Below, piece by piece: positions 33,843 to 43,026 of a DNA stretch of 64,000 nucleotides (the stretch's first letter is position 1; every line of letters starts with the position of its first letter). A program made the translations under genes and the position numbers. Origin of the DNA: JAVVEG01 sp041751425 (lineage in GTDB: Bacteria > Pseudomonadota > Gammaproteobacteria > Pseudomonadales > Pseudohongiellaceae); assembly GCA_041751425.1 (NCBI GenBank), contig JBGSXL010000008.1, forward strand, positions 62,001-126,000, given 5' to 3'. The notes under the pieces were generated by a model, which ran no database searches, was not told the DNA's origin, and saw only the letters and a list, made by a program, of their open reading frames with translations.

Positions 33843-35582
33843 CTAATTGTCGGAGGACTTGCGTGCCGGAATTGCCACTACTTCAATGTCACGCTGCCGG
33901 GCAGCCACAATAAAAGCCAGCACAATAGCCACCAGGCCAATAGCAACAGAGTACAGGAAAAACGTGGTATATCCTGCTCCCAGTGCAGCGGGAGTCACGC
34001 CTACCATCAAAGCACCACTCGCCAGTGAGTCTGGTGGCAACTCGCTGAACAGCGGCATGAGGCCAGCAATCGGACTGCCTGCTTCGGCAGAACGTGCCGC
34101 AGACTCGACGATACGTCCACTTTGCGAGGCGACCAATTTTCCCAACAAGGCGTAAAGAGAGGAAAATAAAGCGTATTGCGTGGCGGTGAAACCGGCTGAA
34201 GTCAACGATGACATGTAGGCTATCAGCGCCGTACCTGCAAAGCCGGTTGCCAGATTGTCTATAGTGATAGAGACATACAGCGCAGAGACTTCGGGGCCCT
34301 GCGTACCCAGCCAGATGAACACCAGATTGGAGAACGGGCTGGCGAATACGCCGAACAGCATCGTGCGCAGCACGCCATATCTTGCGACGCTGAATCCACC
34401 AATTGCCACGCCAATGACCAGAGCCACTACACCGAAAATCTTGCGAACCTCCGCTATTTCCCCAAGGGTGAAGCCAAGATCCACATAGAAGGGATTCATC
34501 AGGTTCAGCACAAAATCAGACAGGCGGTAGAGACAGATCAACGCCAGAATCAAAGCGCCAAGGCGTCCACCAAAGCGTGCAAAGAAATCTCCCAGCGGTT
34601 CGCCGTAAGCTCTGCTCAGATGCATACCGGGGCGGGTTTTCACGCCAGGTATTGGCAGACAAGCCAGCGCAAGTAAGCCCAGCCCACCCAGCACCGCAGC
34701 TACCTGCAGGTAAATGCCTGTCGGCACTTCACGCCAGATCGTAAAAAGCGCTTGGCCTGCTTCATCTGAAGCTCCTGCGAACACTATCAACTCTTGTAAC
34801 AGAGTCGCATTACCGGATAATCCTGAACCAATGAAAAGCGCCGCAATGATAATGATGAGCAGGCGCGCCATCCACTCCAGGATTTCGGTCTTAGGACGGC
34901 TGGGCAAATCACTGACCAGACTCACGAATGGACGCGGAGCAATTTCTCTGGGTGCCAGCAAAACACCGGCCACGCCTATACCCATCATGCCCGCCATCAC
35001 GGCGTAGGATAAGTTCCAGCTGAATGCCTCTGCTAAAAACAGTGGTACCGCACCCGCCACAATCATCGCCAGACGATATCCCCATTGGTACGCAGCAGCC
35101 ATGGCGCCAGACCGGCTTTCGTCCACTGCTTCGATACGCCAGGCATCGATAACAATGTCCTGTGTAGCGCCTGCGAAACCAACCAGCGCGGCAAGCATGC
35201 CTACGCGCCAGATATTGAGTTCCGGATTGGAACCTGCGATTAACCACAGACCAAAAATAATGACCACCTGCATCGCCAGCATCCAAGACCGCCGGCGACC
35301 AAGTAATTTATCGAGCACGGGCAGGCGTACCCGGTCAATCAGCGGGGCCCAGACAAATTTGAGCGCATAACTCAGCGTGGCGAGAGCGAATATTGAGATA
35401 GATTGCAAGGACAAGCCAGACTGACGCAACCAGACGGACAGGGTATCGAATATCAACAGAAAAGGCAGACCGGCAGCGAAACCCAACAGCAACATGACAA
35501 ACACACGCCGCTCGAAATAAACCGCCAGCGCTTCACGGGTGTTGACACGAGGTTGCGCCGGTGTCTCTGTAACTTCACTCAT
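33843..35582 (-). CDS. ampG: AmpG-type muropeptide permease (MFS)
   Basis: The start is the ATG at 35582; a TTG directly before it is in frame. The 579-residue inner-membrane transporter has the AmpG signatures LLLGFAAGLPFLLIFDTLSV, then KFVWAPLIDRVRLPVLDKLL and RRRSWMLAMQ, with about 14 membrane segments. Length is like the Pseudomonas AmpG (about 594) rather than the 491-residue E. coli form, owing to extra C-terminal helices. It imports anhydro-muropeptides from the periplasm for cell-wall recycling, feeding the AmpD amidase encoded at 46850-47461. Confidence 0.93.
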   Translation of the reverse strand: MSEVTETPAQPRVNTREALAVYFERRVFVMLLLGFAAGLPFLLIFDTLSVWLRQSGLSLQSISIFALATLSYALKFVWAPLIDRVRLPVLDKLLGRRRSWMLAMQVVIIFGLWLIAGSNPELNIWRVGMLAALVGFAGATQDIVIDAWRIEAVDESRSGAMAAAYQWGYRLAMIVAGAVPLFLAEAFSWNLSYAVMAGMMGIGVAGVLLAPREIAPRPFVSLVSDLPSRPKTEILEWMARLLIIIIAALFIGSGLSGNATLLQELIVFAGASDEAGQALFTIWREVPTGIYLQVAAVLGGLGLLALACLPIPGVKTRPGMHLSRAYGEPLGDFFARFGGRLGALILALICLYRLSDFVLNLMNPFYVDLGFTLGEIAEVRKIFGVVALVIGVAIGGFSVARYGVLRTMLFGVFASPFSNLVFIWLGTQGPEVSALYVSITIDNLATGFAGTALIAYMSSLTSAGFTATQYALFSSLYALLGKLVASQSGRIVESAARSAEAGSPIAGLMPLFSELPPDSLASGALMVGVTPAALGAGYTTFFLYSVAIGLVAIVLAFIVAARQRDIEVVAIPARKSSDN

Positions 35583-35626
35583 CAACGCTCACTCACTGCC
35601 GGCCTGCTCATGGGGTGTGTTCAGAG

Positions 35627-36109
35627 TCAATCGCGGAAATTATTGAATTGCAGCGGAATACCCGGGTTTTCTTCTCGCAGCATGGCGATCACTTCCTGCA
35701 GATCGTCGCGCTTCTTGCCGGTGACGCGCAGCTTCTCACCTTGTATAGCGGTCTGCACTTTCATTTTTTTGTCTTTAATCATTTTGACAATCTTGCGCGA
35801 CATGTCAGCTTCGATACCTTGCTGGATAGTTACCTTCATGGACGCCTTCTTGCCGCTTTGCTGGATATCGCTTTCCTGCATGCTTTTTACATCCACACTG
35901 CGCTTGATCAATTTATTGCGCAGTATTTCCATCATCTGCTGAATCTGGAAATCGGACTCGGCAGTGACTGTGATCTCAGCTTCTGTCACTTCGAAGTTGG
36001 CATCCACACCCTTGAAATCGAATCGGGTACCGACTTCCCTGCTTGCCTGGTCCACAGCATTATTCACTTCTGGCATATTCACTTCAGACACGATATCGAA
36101 TGATGGCAT
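35627..36109 (-). CDS. yajQ: YajQ family nucleotide-binding protein
   Basis: The 160-residue protein begins MPSFDIVSEVNMPEVNNAVD and contains the family's conserved TRFDFKGVDA segment, typical of YajQ (two ferredoxin-like domains). Xanthomonas and Pseudomonas members bind cyclic di-GMP; others bind tRNA or nucleotides. GAGG lies seven bases before the ATG. It is 45 bases upstream of ampG on the same strand. Confidence 0.96.
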   Translation of the reverse strand: MPSFDIVSEVNMPEVNNAVDQASREVGTRFDFKGVDANFEVTEAEITVTAESDFQIQQMMEILRNKLIKRSVDVKSMQESDIQQSGKKASMKVTIQQGIEADMSRKIVKMIKDKKMKVQTAIQGEKLRVTGKKRDDLQEVIAMLREENPGIPLQFNNFRD

Positions 36110-36288
36110 TTTTTAACCTCGTTATTGCTTTGCAAATGCACTTGGCACAAGGGATCGGCTGGAGGCCAGAGTGGCCATAGACTTAATCAGAGGTTCCCTA
36201 GTAATCTGCCGCCATACTACCACCGTGTTGGCTTTTCTTGAAACCTGCACCGTGGATTTTCCCGGGAGTCTATAGAATCGAACCAGGT

Positions 36289-37260
36289 ATGCAGTCAACA
36301 GTTAATGCCACGCCGCCGAACCTTGAATCCGCGGTATCTCAAATTGAACCTCGCTGGCATGTATTGGGAGCGGGAGCCATGGGGTGCCTCTGGGCCGCCC
36401 GACTCTGGCAATGGGAACAGACACAAGGTGCGGGCGAAGTGAGTTTATTGCTACGCGACGCTGAAGCGGTTGCCCGGTATCAGAGCAGCGCAGGATTGCT
36501 GCTGGACGATTCCGGGCAGCAATATCATTGCCCGGTTCCCGCCACCAGCGCAGAGCAACTGCGTACTCCCATTTCGCTGTTGCTCGTAACTACCAAGGCA
36601 CAGGACCTGGACGCAGCCATGCGCTCGGTCGCAAATAAAATTTCTGCGGAAACCCGCATTGTGCTGCTACAGAATGGCTTGCGCAACCAACGCAAAATTA
36701 CAGCACAATACGGTGCCGAACGTGTCTATTGTTTGAGCAATAGTCATGGCGCCTATCTGCGCTCGCCATTTGAAGTGGTGCATGCCGGCCATGGTGAAGC
36801 CTGGCTGGGACAACTCGGCACAAGCCTGGTTGCCAGCCCTCAGCTACTCACACTTTTGCCTGCAACATTGATGAATATCCGGGTTGCTACGGACATTGAA
36901 CGGCGCTTGTGGATAAAGCTTGCTGTCAACTGTGCAGTTAACGCATTGACTGTAGTGCATGAATGCCGCAATGGGGATTTGTTGACTCACCCTGTTGCGC
37001 GTCCGCAGTTGATCGATCTGTGCGCTGAAATCGAACAGATTTATGCCGCCGTTTCTGACGCGCCCAAGTTGCAGAATCTGCTAAACAGTGTGGACAAAGT
37101 TTTGCACGACACGGCGATGAATATTTCTTCCATGTTGCAGGATGTTCGCAACGGTAAGCTGACAGAGATTTCAGAGCTCAACGGGTATTTGTGTGAGTTG
37201 GCGCAGAAGGCTGGTGTTTCTTGCGAACTCAATGCTGCACTGCTGGACCAGTTTAGTTAA
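36289..37260 (+). CDS. panE: 2-dehydropantoate 2-reductase
   Basis: The start is uncertain: the ATG at 36289 is taken, while a TTG at 36238 is in frame; the NADP-binding Rossmann motif WHVLGAGAMGCLWAARL begins only about 20 residues in. The 323-residue enzyme reduces 2-dehydropantoate to pantoate for CoA synthesis. Other signatures are the TTKAQDLDAAMRS segment, LLQNGLRNQ and the C-terminal RRLWIKLAVNCAVNALT with the conserved catalytic Lys and Asn. It is divergent from yajQ. The dephospho-CoA kinase gene of the same pathway is at 55205. Confidence 0.9.
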   Translation: MQSTVNATPPNLESAVSQIEPRWHVLGAGAMGCLWAARLWQWEQTQGAGEVSLLLRDAEAVARYQSSAGLLLDDSGQQYHCPVPATSAEQLRTPISLLLVTTKAQDLDAAMRSVANKISAETRIVLLQNGLRNQRKITAQYGAERVYCLSNSHGAYLRSPFEVVHAGHGEAWLGQLGTSLVASPQLLTLLPATLMNIRVATDIERRLWIKLAVNCAVNALTVVHECRNGDLLTHPVARPQLIDLCAEIEQIYAAVSDAPKLQNLLNSVDKVLHDTAMNISSMLQDVRNGKLTEISELNGYLCELAQKAGVSCELNAALLDQFS

Positions 37261-37367
37261 TCAGCTGTAAGGCGCAGGTTGCCCTGCCACCAGCTATCCC
37301 GTAACATTCCTGCCCATAATTTCAATAAAAAGCAGCAGTTAATCTACGTCACGGGGATACAATAAAA

Positions 37368-39071
37368 ATGACAATCAAACCGCATTTGCGACTCTTCATG
37401 TTGGGCTGGGTCGTTATTCTGGTGGGTTCACTGCTCGCCCATTTCATTCAAACCTCAGGTGATATCACCATCAAGGATGTGCGGTTCACCGGTGCCGGTG
37501 GTAACACCCTCAGTGCCCTGTTATACATTCCACCCACGGCAACGCGCGCCACACCAGCACCAGGTATTCTGGCCGTACACGGCTACATCAATTCGCGTGA
37601 GGTGCAGGCAGGTTTTGCCATCGAGTTCGCACGCCGCGGTTATGTCGTGTTGGCGCTGGATCAGGCGGGTCACGGGTACTCTGATGCACCCGCATTCACA
37701 AATGGCTTCGGTGGTCCTGCAGCATTGAGTTATCTGCGCAGCCTGGACATTGTTGATGCCGACAACATCGGCCTGGAAGGCCATTCCATGGGGGGCTGGA
37801 CGGTGTTAGCGGCAGCGGCAGCGATGCCTGATGCATACAAGTCCATGGTATTACAAGGCTCCAGCACGGGTAGTGGCATGGCGGGACCTGGCACTCCGGC
37901 CTGGCCACGTAATGTTGCCGTTGTGTTTGCCCAGTTTGATGAGTTTGCGCCATTAATGTGGGAGGTCCCAAGGGGTCAGGACGTAGTTGACAGCGGCAAA
38001 CTGCAAACTCTGTTTGGGACGGACACCACTATTGTTGCAGGGCAGGTTTACGGAGATATCGCCAACGGCACAGCCCGCATTTTACAGTCGCCAGCTGTTA
38101 CTCACCCGGGCAATCATATTTCCCATGCATCGATTGGCCATGCTATCGACTGGTTTGGCAGCACCTTGGAGGGCGGTGACCCCCAAGCGGTTAATAATCA
38201 GATCTGGTTCTTCAAAGAAATTGGCACACTGATCGCTTTGTGTGGCTTTATTACATTGCTGTTGGGCAGTTTTCAACTATTGCTGCACACACAGTTTTTC
38301 AACCAGCTTGCCAATGCTCCTGCAGAACATGCTTATCAACAACGCAATACCAAATGGTGGCTGGTTGCACTCATCAGCGCCATAGTACCGGTTCTGACTT
38401 TTTATCCCTTCATGCGTCTGGGCAGTCAATGGGTAACTGCCTCTGCCTGGTTCCCGCAGACCATAACCAGCCAGATTGCCGTATGGGCCGTAGTCAACGG
38501 AGTGATTTTCACGGCGCTGGGTTTCGCTATTCGCGCTAATAAGATTACTTTCCCGCACAAGATCCTGCCTTCGGTTCTGATCGCACTCGCTACTACGGGA
38601 ATAGCATATATGGCTGTGATAGCTGCCGACTATTTCTTTAAGGTGGATTTCCGTTTCTGGTTCGTTGGCGTTAAAGCGTTAAGCCTGCCTCAACTCCAGA
38701 TAATGTTGGGCTACTTGCTGCCTTTCACAGTTTTCTTCGTCCTCGCCCTGCGCGCTATGCACGCAGGACTTTCGGTGGCTAACGATTCACGTCTGCAGCA
38801 ATACGGTGGCAATGCGCTGATACTGATGGGAGGATTTCTGGCCTTCCTGATTCTGCAATACGCCAGCCTGTTCCTGCGCGGTGTACTGCTGACACCTGGC
38901 GAACCTCTGAACACTATTGTGATGATACAGTTTGTGCCGATGCTGCTGATTGTTGCAATTATCAGCACATACACCTATCGCCGCACAGCAAGCTACGTGC
39001 CCGGCGCTCTGATTAACTCCCTCTTCGTCAGCTGGTATATAGTAGCGGGCCAAGCAACGCAGTTTGCTTGA
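37368..39071 (+). CDS. Alpha/beta hydrolase fused to a C-terminal membrane domain
   Basis: The 567-residue protein has an N-terminal membrane anchor (about residues 9-27), an alpha/beta hydrolase domain (about 40-265: GILAVHGYINSREV, then GHSMGGWTVLAAAAA with the nucleophile Ser) and a candidate catalytic His in HPGNHISHASIGHA. About 270 C-terminal residues with seven or eight hydrophobic segments follow. I know of bacterial membrane-bound hydrolases of this plan but not their substrate. A 26-bp tandem repeat begins inside the last codons and contains the stop. The ABC transporter genes follow closely on the same strand. Confidence 0.75.
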   Translation: MTIKPHLRLFMLGWVVILVGSLLAHFIQTSGDITIKDVRFTGAGGNTLSALLYIPPTATRATPAPGILAVHGYINSREVQAGFAIEFARRGYVVLALDQAGHGYSDAPAFTNGFGGPAALSYLRSLDIVDADNIGLEGHSMGGWTVLAAAAAMPDAYKSMVLQGSSTGSGMAGPGTPAWPRNVAVVFAQFDEFAPLMWEVPRGQDVVDSGKLQTLFGTDTTIVAGQVYGDIANGTARILQSPAVTHPGNHISHASIGHAIDWFGSTLEGGDPQAVNNQIWFFKEIGTLIALCGFITLLLGSFQLLLHTQFFNQLANAPAEHAYQQRNTKWWLVALISAIVPVLTFYPFMRLGSQWVTASAWFPQTITSQIAVWAVVNGVIFTALGFAIRANKITFPHKILPSVLIALATTGIAYMAVIAADYFFKVDFRFWFVGVKALSLPQLQIMLGYLLPFTVFFVLALRAMHAGLSVANDSRLQQYGGNALILMGGFLAFLILQYASLFLRGVLLTPGEPLNTIVMIQFVPMLLIVAIISTYTYRRTASYVPGALINSLFVSWYIVAGQATQFA

Positions 39072-39137
39072 GTGTAAAGAGAACGCAGTTTGCTTGAGTG
39101 TAAAGAGAACACAGTTCGCTTGAGGGCAAAAAGGTGG
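39061..39137. repeat. 26-bp tandem repeat overlapping a stop codon
   Basis: Two near-identical units (39061-39086, 39087-39112), each starting AGTTTGCTTGAGTGTAAAGA, are followed by a diverged third (39113-39137). Each keeps the TTTGCTTGA or TTCGCTTGA stretch that supplies the hydrolase stop in unit 1. The third unit has drifted into AAGGTGG, which serves as ribosome site of the next gene. Confidence 0.85.
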
Positions 39138-39144
39138 ATCAGAA

Positions 39145-40140
39145 TTGATACAGCGTCATCATTATCTGTTGCTGCTCCTGCTTTGCGCTCTGGCGCTGCT
39201 CAGCTTTGCGATATCGTTGCGCAGCGGCAGTGTGAATATCAGTCTGCTGACTATACTGCAACAGTTCCTCAACCCTCAACCCGGGCTTGAGCAACAGATC
39301 ATCTGGGAACTGCGTTTGCCGCGCAGCCTCTCCGCTTTCGTCACCGGCGGCCTGCTGGCACTCTCGGGTGTCATCATGCAGGTCCTTCTGCGCAACCCTT
39401 TGGCTGACCCCTATATTCTCGGTATTTCCGGCGGCGCTGCTGTAGCCGCTCTGGCAGCCATACTACTGGGACTTGGTGGCGCCTGGATAGCTAACTCCGC
39501 ATTTGCAGGCGCCATGTTTTCGATCTTTATCGTGTTTGGTCTGGCCAGTGGTTTTTCGAGCAACGCGCAATGGTCTGCTACACGTTTGTTGCTCACTGGT
39601 GTTGTGGTGTCGGCTGGTTGGGGCGCGCTGATCAATATCCTGTTGACGACAAGCTCCAACAATAATGTGCAAAGCATGTTGTTCTGGTTGATGGGCGATC
39701 TCAGTCAGAGCCGCGTCGGCATCAGTCATTTCCTGCTCCTATTTGCTGGCCTGCTAATTTGTCTCTGGCTGGCCCGTTCATTGAACGTGCTGGCACGCGG
39801 AGAGCTGCTCGCTTCTTCTCTCGGCGTGAATGTGTCACGTCTGAAGTTGATTCTCTATTTTGCCGCATCGGTGCTTACCGCATGCGCAGTCACCATCGCT
39901 GGTTCGGTAGGTTTTGTCGGCCTGGTGATTCCGCATATGCTGCGCTTGCTCGGCGCACGCGATCACCGCATTCTTATTCCCTGCTCCGTCCTGCTGGGCG
40001 GCAGCTTCTTGATGATTGCTGACAGCGTCGCACGCACCATCGTTGCACCACAACAATTGCCAGTAGGAGTTGTCACCGCCATCATCGGCGTACCAACCTT
40101 CCTGTTCATCCTGCGCCGCAGCAGCAGGCAAACATTGTGA
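39145..40140 (+). CDS. FecCD/BtuC-type ABC transporter permease
   Basis: The start is a TTG at 39145, supported by AAGGTGG seven bases upstream. The 331-residue inner-membrane protein has about ten membrane segments and the FecCD signatures: LRLPRSLSAFVTGGLLALSG near residue 50, then RNPLADPYILGISGGAA and, near the C-terminus, GFVGLVIPHMLRLL. It forms the channel for an iron-siderophore, heme or cobalamin complex. Its stop overlaps the GTG start of the ATPase gene. No substrate-binding protein or TonB-dependent receptor is encoded nearby, so the ligand is undetermined. Confidence 0.92.
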   Translation: MIQRHHYLLLLLLCALALLSFAISLRSGSVNISLLTILQQFLNPQPGLEQQIIWELRLPRSLSAFVTGGLLALSGVIMQVLLRNPLADPYILGISGGAAVAALAAILLGLGGAWIANSAFAGAMFSIFIVFGLASGFSSNAQWSATRLLLTGVVVSAGWGALINILLTTSSNNNVQSMLFWLMGDLSQSRVGISHFLLLFAGLLICLWLARSLNVLARGELLASSLGVNVSRLKLILYFAASVLTACAVTIAGSVGFVGLVIPHMLRLLGARDHRILIPCSVLLGGSFLMIADSVARTIVAPQQLPVGVVTAIIGVPTFLFILRRSSRQTL

Positions 40141-40931
40141 ACGCTTCCATCCCTGCATCAAACACAAACATCCTAAGCACTGACAAACTTGCATTGAGCA
40201 TCGGCGGCAAACAACTCTGTCGAAACCTCAGCATCAATTTAACCAGTGGTCACAGCCTGGGCGTATTGGGCAGAAACGGTACGGGAAAGACTACGCTCCT
40301 GCATACGCTCTTGGGATTAAGAAATGCAGACGTCGGTCAAATCAATATCTGCGGCAAAAACATAAACGACTGGTCCAGAAAAGAGCTTGCCACAAAAACA
40401 GGCATTCTCTTCCAGAACAGCAGCGACGAAATGCCAGCCAGCGTTCTGGAGATGGCAGTACTGGGTCGCCACCCACACAGCAATGCCAGGTTATGGGAAG
40501 ACCAAGATGATATCCGTCTCGCCCGCCATGCACTGACAAGCATGGAACTGGACGATCTGCAGGACCGCCAGATCAGCAGCCTCTCCGGCGGCGAACGCCA
40601 ACGCCTGTCCCTCGCGATGCTGCTAACACAAACCCCGCAACTATACCTTCTGGACGAACCCAGCAATCACCTGGACATCGGATTCCAGATTAAAGCTCTA
40701 AACGTACTACAACAAAAACTACAAACGGATAAATCAGCTCTCTGCTTAGCCACCCACGATATCAATCTAGCGGCAAGATACTGCGAACAAATCCTCCTAT
40801 TCTACGGCAACGGCGAGTTCACCTACGGCCCCGCAGAACAGATCCTCACTGAATCCAACCTGAGCAACGCCTACGGCTGCCAACTAAAAAAAGTGCAAAC
40901 CGGCACCTTCGATGCATTCATTCCAGTCTAA
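40137..40931 (+). CDS. ABC transporter ATPase for iron-complex/cobalamin uptake
   Basis: The 264-residue ATPase starts with GTG (GTGA overlap with the permease stop). It has Walker A (GVLGRNGTGKTTLLHTLLGL), Q-loop (GILFQNSSDEMPASVLEMAV), signature (SLSGGERQRLSLAMLL), Walker B (LYLLDEPSNHLDIGFQ) and switch His (CLATHDINLAARYC). Layout and sequence fit the BtuD/FecE/HmuV group. It powers the permease encoded upstream. The last part of the gene has lower GC than its neighbours. Confidence 0.93.
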   Translation: MNASIPASNTNILSTDKLALSIGGKQLCRNLSINLTSGHSLGVLGRNGTGKTTLLHTLLGLRNADVGQINICGKNINDWSRKELATKTGILFQNSSDEMPASVLEMAVLGRHPHSNARLWEDQDDIRLARHALTSMELDDLQDRQISSLSGGERQRLSLAMLLTQTPQLYLLDEPSNHLDIGFQIKALNVLQQKLQTDKSALCLATHDINLAARYCEQILLFYGNGEFTYGPAEQILTESNLSNAYGCQLKKVQTGTFDAFIPV

Positions 40932-40976
40932 CCTCGCGAAAAGGATCCTGAACTCTACGAGCTCGGTATGAGCTCT

Positions 40977-41147
40977 AGGCGCCCACCCCGAGGCGCACCA
41001 CCCTGGCGAACCTTCAGGCCGCGTTTAAGCTTTTTGATTTAACGGGATCAAGCGAGGACTGTTTGAGCGCAGCGAGTTCCGCAGCGCCCGTTAAATCGAA
41101 AAGCTTGCGGCCGTTCGCCAGGGTGGTGCGCCTCGGGGTGGGCGCCT
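40977..41147. repeat. Large two-stage hairpin repeat (171 bp)
   Basis: Arms 40977-41011 and 41113-41147 are perfect 35-bp reverse complements (AGGCGCCCACCCCGAGGCGC and on). Inside, 41027-41046 pairs with 41087-41106 with one mismatch (stem around GATTTAACGGG). The apical 40 bases (41047-41086) contain GAGGACTGTTTGAGCGCAGC, which I remember as a common intergenic motif of gammaproteobacteria. It fills most of the 300-bp gap between the convergent ABC ATPase and aceF genes and may end both transcripts. A small GAGCTC-GGTAT-GAGCTC repeat lies just before it. Confidence 0.85.
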
Positions 41148-41231
41148 GGAGCGGACTTTGCTACAGAGCGCCTGTTAACCATGGCACACGATTCGGAAGT
41201 GCGATCGTGTGCCACTGATTGCTGAAGTGTT

Positions 41232-42965
41232 CTAGAGCACCAGCAGACGGATGTCACTTAGTAGTTGTGCGAGTAGGGTTGCGAACAAGCCGCCGTCTAC
41301 GCCGTTTACTGCGCGGTGATCGTAGGAGAGTGTTAGTGGCAGCATTTGTCGTGGGACGAACTGGCCGTTGATGTGTACTGGTTTCACCTGTGTTTTCGAG
41401 ACACCCAGGATTGCGACTTCTGGTGTGTTTACGATTGGGGTGAAGCCGGTGCCGCCAATTGCGCCGAGGCTGGAGATGGTAAAACAGGCGCCCTGCATGT
41501 CTTCCTTACCTAAACGTCTTTGCTTCGCCTTGTCTGTCAGCTGCGCAACTTCCGCGGCGATTTCCCAAATTGATTTTTGATCTACATTGCGGACTACTGG
41601 TACGACCAGACCTGCTTCAGTGGCGACTGCTACGCCGATGTGTATGTATTTTTTCTGGATCAGATACTCGCCCGATGAGTGCAGAGAAACGTTGAATTGT
41701 TTGTGTTCCTGTAGCACTTTTGCGCAGGCCTTCAACAGGAATGGCAATAGAGTCAACTTGACGCCTTTTTTGTCTGCCACCGCTTTCTGCGCGACTCTGA
41801 ACTCTTCCAACTCGGTAATGTCTGCTTCGTTGAATTGGAAAACATGAGGCACGGCGTTCCAATTGCGTTGCATGTTTACCGCAGTCAACTTGTGCAGCTT
41901 GCTCATCTGTACCTGTTCGATCTCGCCAAACTGGCTGAAATCAATATCCGGCACAGCCGCTATCATGGCGCCACCGGACGCAGCAGAAGCAATTACCGGT
42001 GCTTGCAGGCGGGTTTTTACAAATTCATGAATATCTTCTTTTTGTATACGCCCTTTGGCACCAGTGCCTTTGACCTGAGTCATATCAACGCCAAGTTCCC
42101 GAGCCAGCTTGCGGACCGCAGGGCCTGCGTACACCTTCGTCGAGGGGTTTTGTGCAACGGCTTCTGCAAACTCGTCCTGTTTCTGGTCCAGAGTTTTTTC
42201 TGCGGAAGGTGCTGCTGGTTTTTCCTCAGTTTTATTGGCAGGAGCTGTTGGGGCAGTCGCTGAGCTTGCAGAATCGGTTTTCGCCGCAGCTTTTGCTGGT
42301 GCTTTGCTGCCACTGACTGCTAACTCCAATATCGCAGAACCTACCGATACCTTATCGCCAATCTTCAGCTTGACTGCTTTGATCCTGCCACCTTTTGGAG
42401 ACGGGATTTCCATCGCAGCTTTGTCGGATTCCAGCGTAATGAGAGCATCCTCAGCAGCAATCTCATCGCCCGCCTTGACGTGTATCTCGATGACCTCAAC
42501 ATCACTGTCGCCACCCAGATCCGGCACAGAAATCGTTTCTACGCTGTCACCTTGCGCTGAGGAGCTATCCGAACTTTCGGATGTGGACTTCTCTGCCGCT
42601 TTTGTCTCGGGCTTTGATGCTTTTTCCTCAGATTTCGGCGTACTGGCTTTTGCTTCTCCCTTGTCTTTAGCTTCTTCCTTGTCCTTTGCGGAGTCCTTGT
42701 CCGTATCCTCTGCAGCACTGGACTCGCCTTCCACTTCCATTTTCAGAATCTCGTGACCCTGAGAGACCTGGTCACCCAGCTTTACCGTCACGCTTTTGAC
42801 GACACCACTTTTTGGTGAAGGAATCTCCATGGCTGCTTTGTCGCTTTCCAAAACCAGCAGCGAATCATTCTCTTTCACGGATTGGCCTACCGAGACCAGT
42901 AGTTCTATGACTTCAACGTCTTTGGAATCACCCAAATCCGGTACTTTTATGCTTTCAACAGGCAC
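41232..42965 (-). CDS. aceF: Pyruvate dehydrogenase E2 (dihydrolipoyl acetyltransferase)
   Basis: The 577-residue E2 has two lipoyl domains (Lys43 and Lys182, both in LESDKAAMEIPSP), joined by a charged Lys/Glu/Ser-rich linker at about 82-140, then an Ala/Pro-rich linker, the subunit-binding domain (about 285-320, VYAGPAVRKLARELGVDMTQ) and the acyltransferase core. The catalytic motif is SYDHRAVNGVDGGLF, with the His conserved and Asn in place of the more usual Asp. It makes acetyl-CoA from the acetyl group passed by AceE. E. coli AceF has three lipoyl domains, so this is the two-domain form. It follows aceE on the same strand; no lpd gene follows. Confidence 0.96.
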   Translation of the reverse strand: MPVESIKVPDLGDSKDVEVIELLVSVGQSVKENDSLLVLESDKAAMEIPSPKSGVVKSVTVKLGDQVSQGHEILKMEVEGESSAAEDTDKDSAKDKEEAKDKGEAKASTPKSEEKASKPETKAAEKSTSESSDSSSAQGDSVETISVPDLGGDSDVEVIEIHVKAGDEIAAEDALITLESDKAAMEIPSPKGGRIKAVKLKIGDKVSVGSAILELAVSGSKAPAKAAAKTDSASSATAPTAPANKTEEKPAAPSAEKTLDQKQDEFAEAVAQNPSTKVYAGPAVRKLARELGVDMTQVKGTGAKGRIQKEDIHEFVKTRLQAPVIASAASGGAMIAAVPDIDFSQFGEIEQVQMSKLHKLTAVNMQRNWNAVPHVFQFNEADITELEEFRVAQKAVADKKGVKLTLLPFLLKACAKVLQEHKQFNVSLHSSGEYLIQKKYIHIGVAVATEAGLVVPVVRNVDQKSIWEIAAEVAQLTDKAKQRRLGKEDMQGACFTISSLGAIGGTGFTPIVNTPEVAILGVSKTQVKPVHINGQFVPRQMLPLTLSYDHRAVNGVDGGLFATLLAQLLSDIRLLVL

Positions 42966-43026
42966 TGGTTAATGCTCCTGAATTGATTATCTTGGTGTTG
43001 TCGAGCCTTTAGATTTATCACTGCTC

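Noticed and set aside
42109..42756. 215-codon plus-strand frame rich in Ala and Ser
   Set aside because: Antisense to the low-complexity linkers of aceF.
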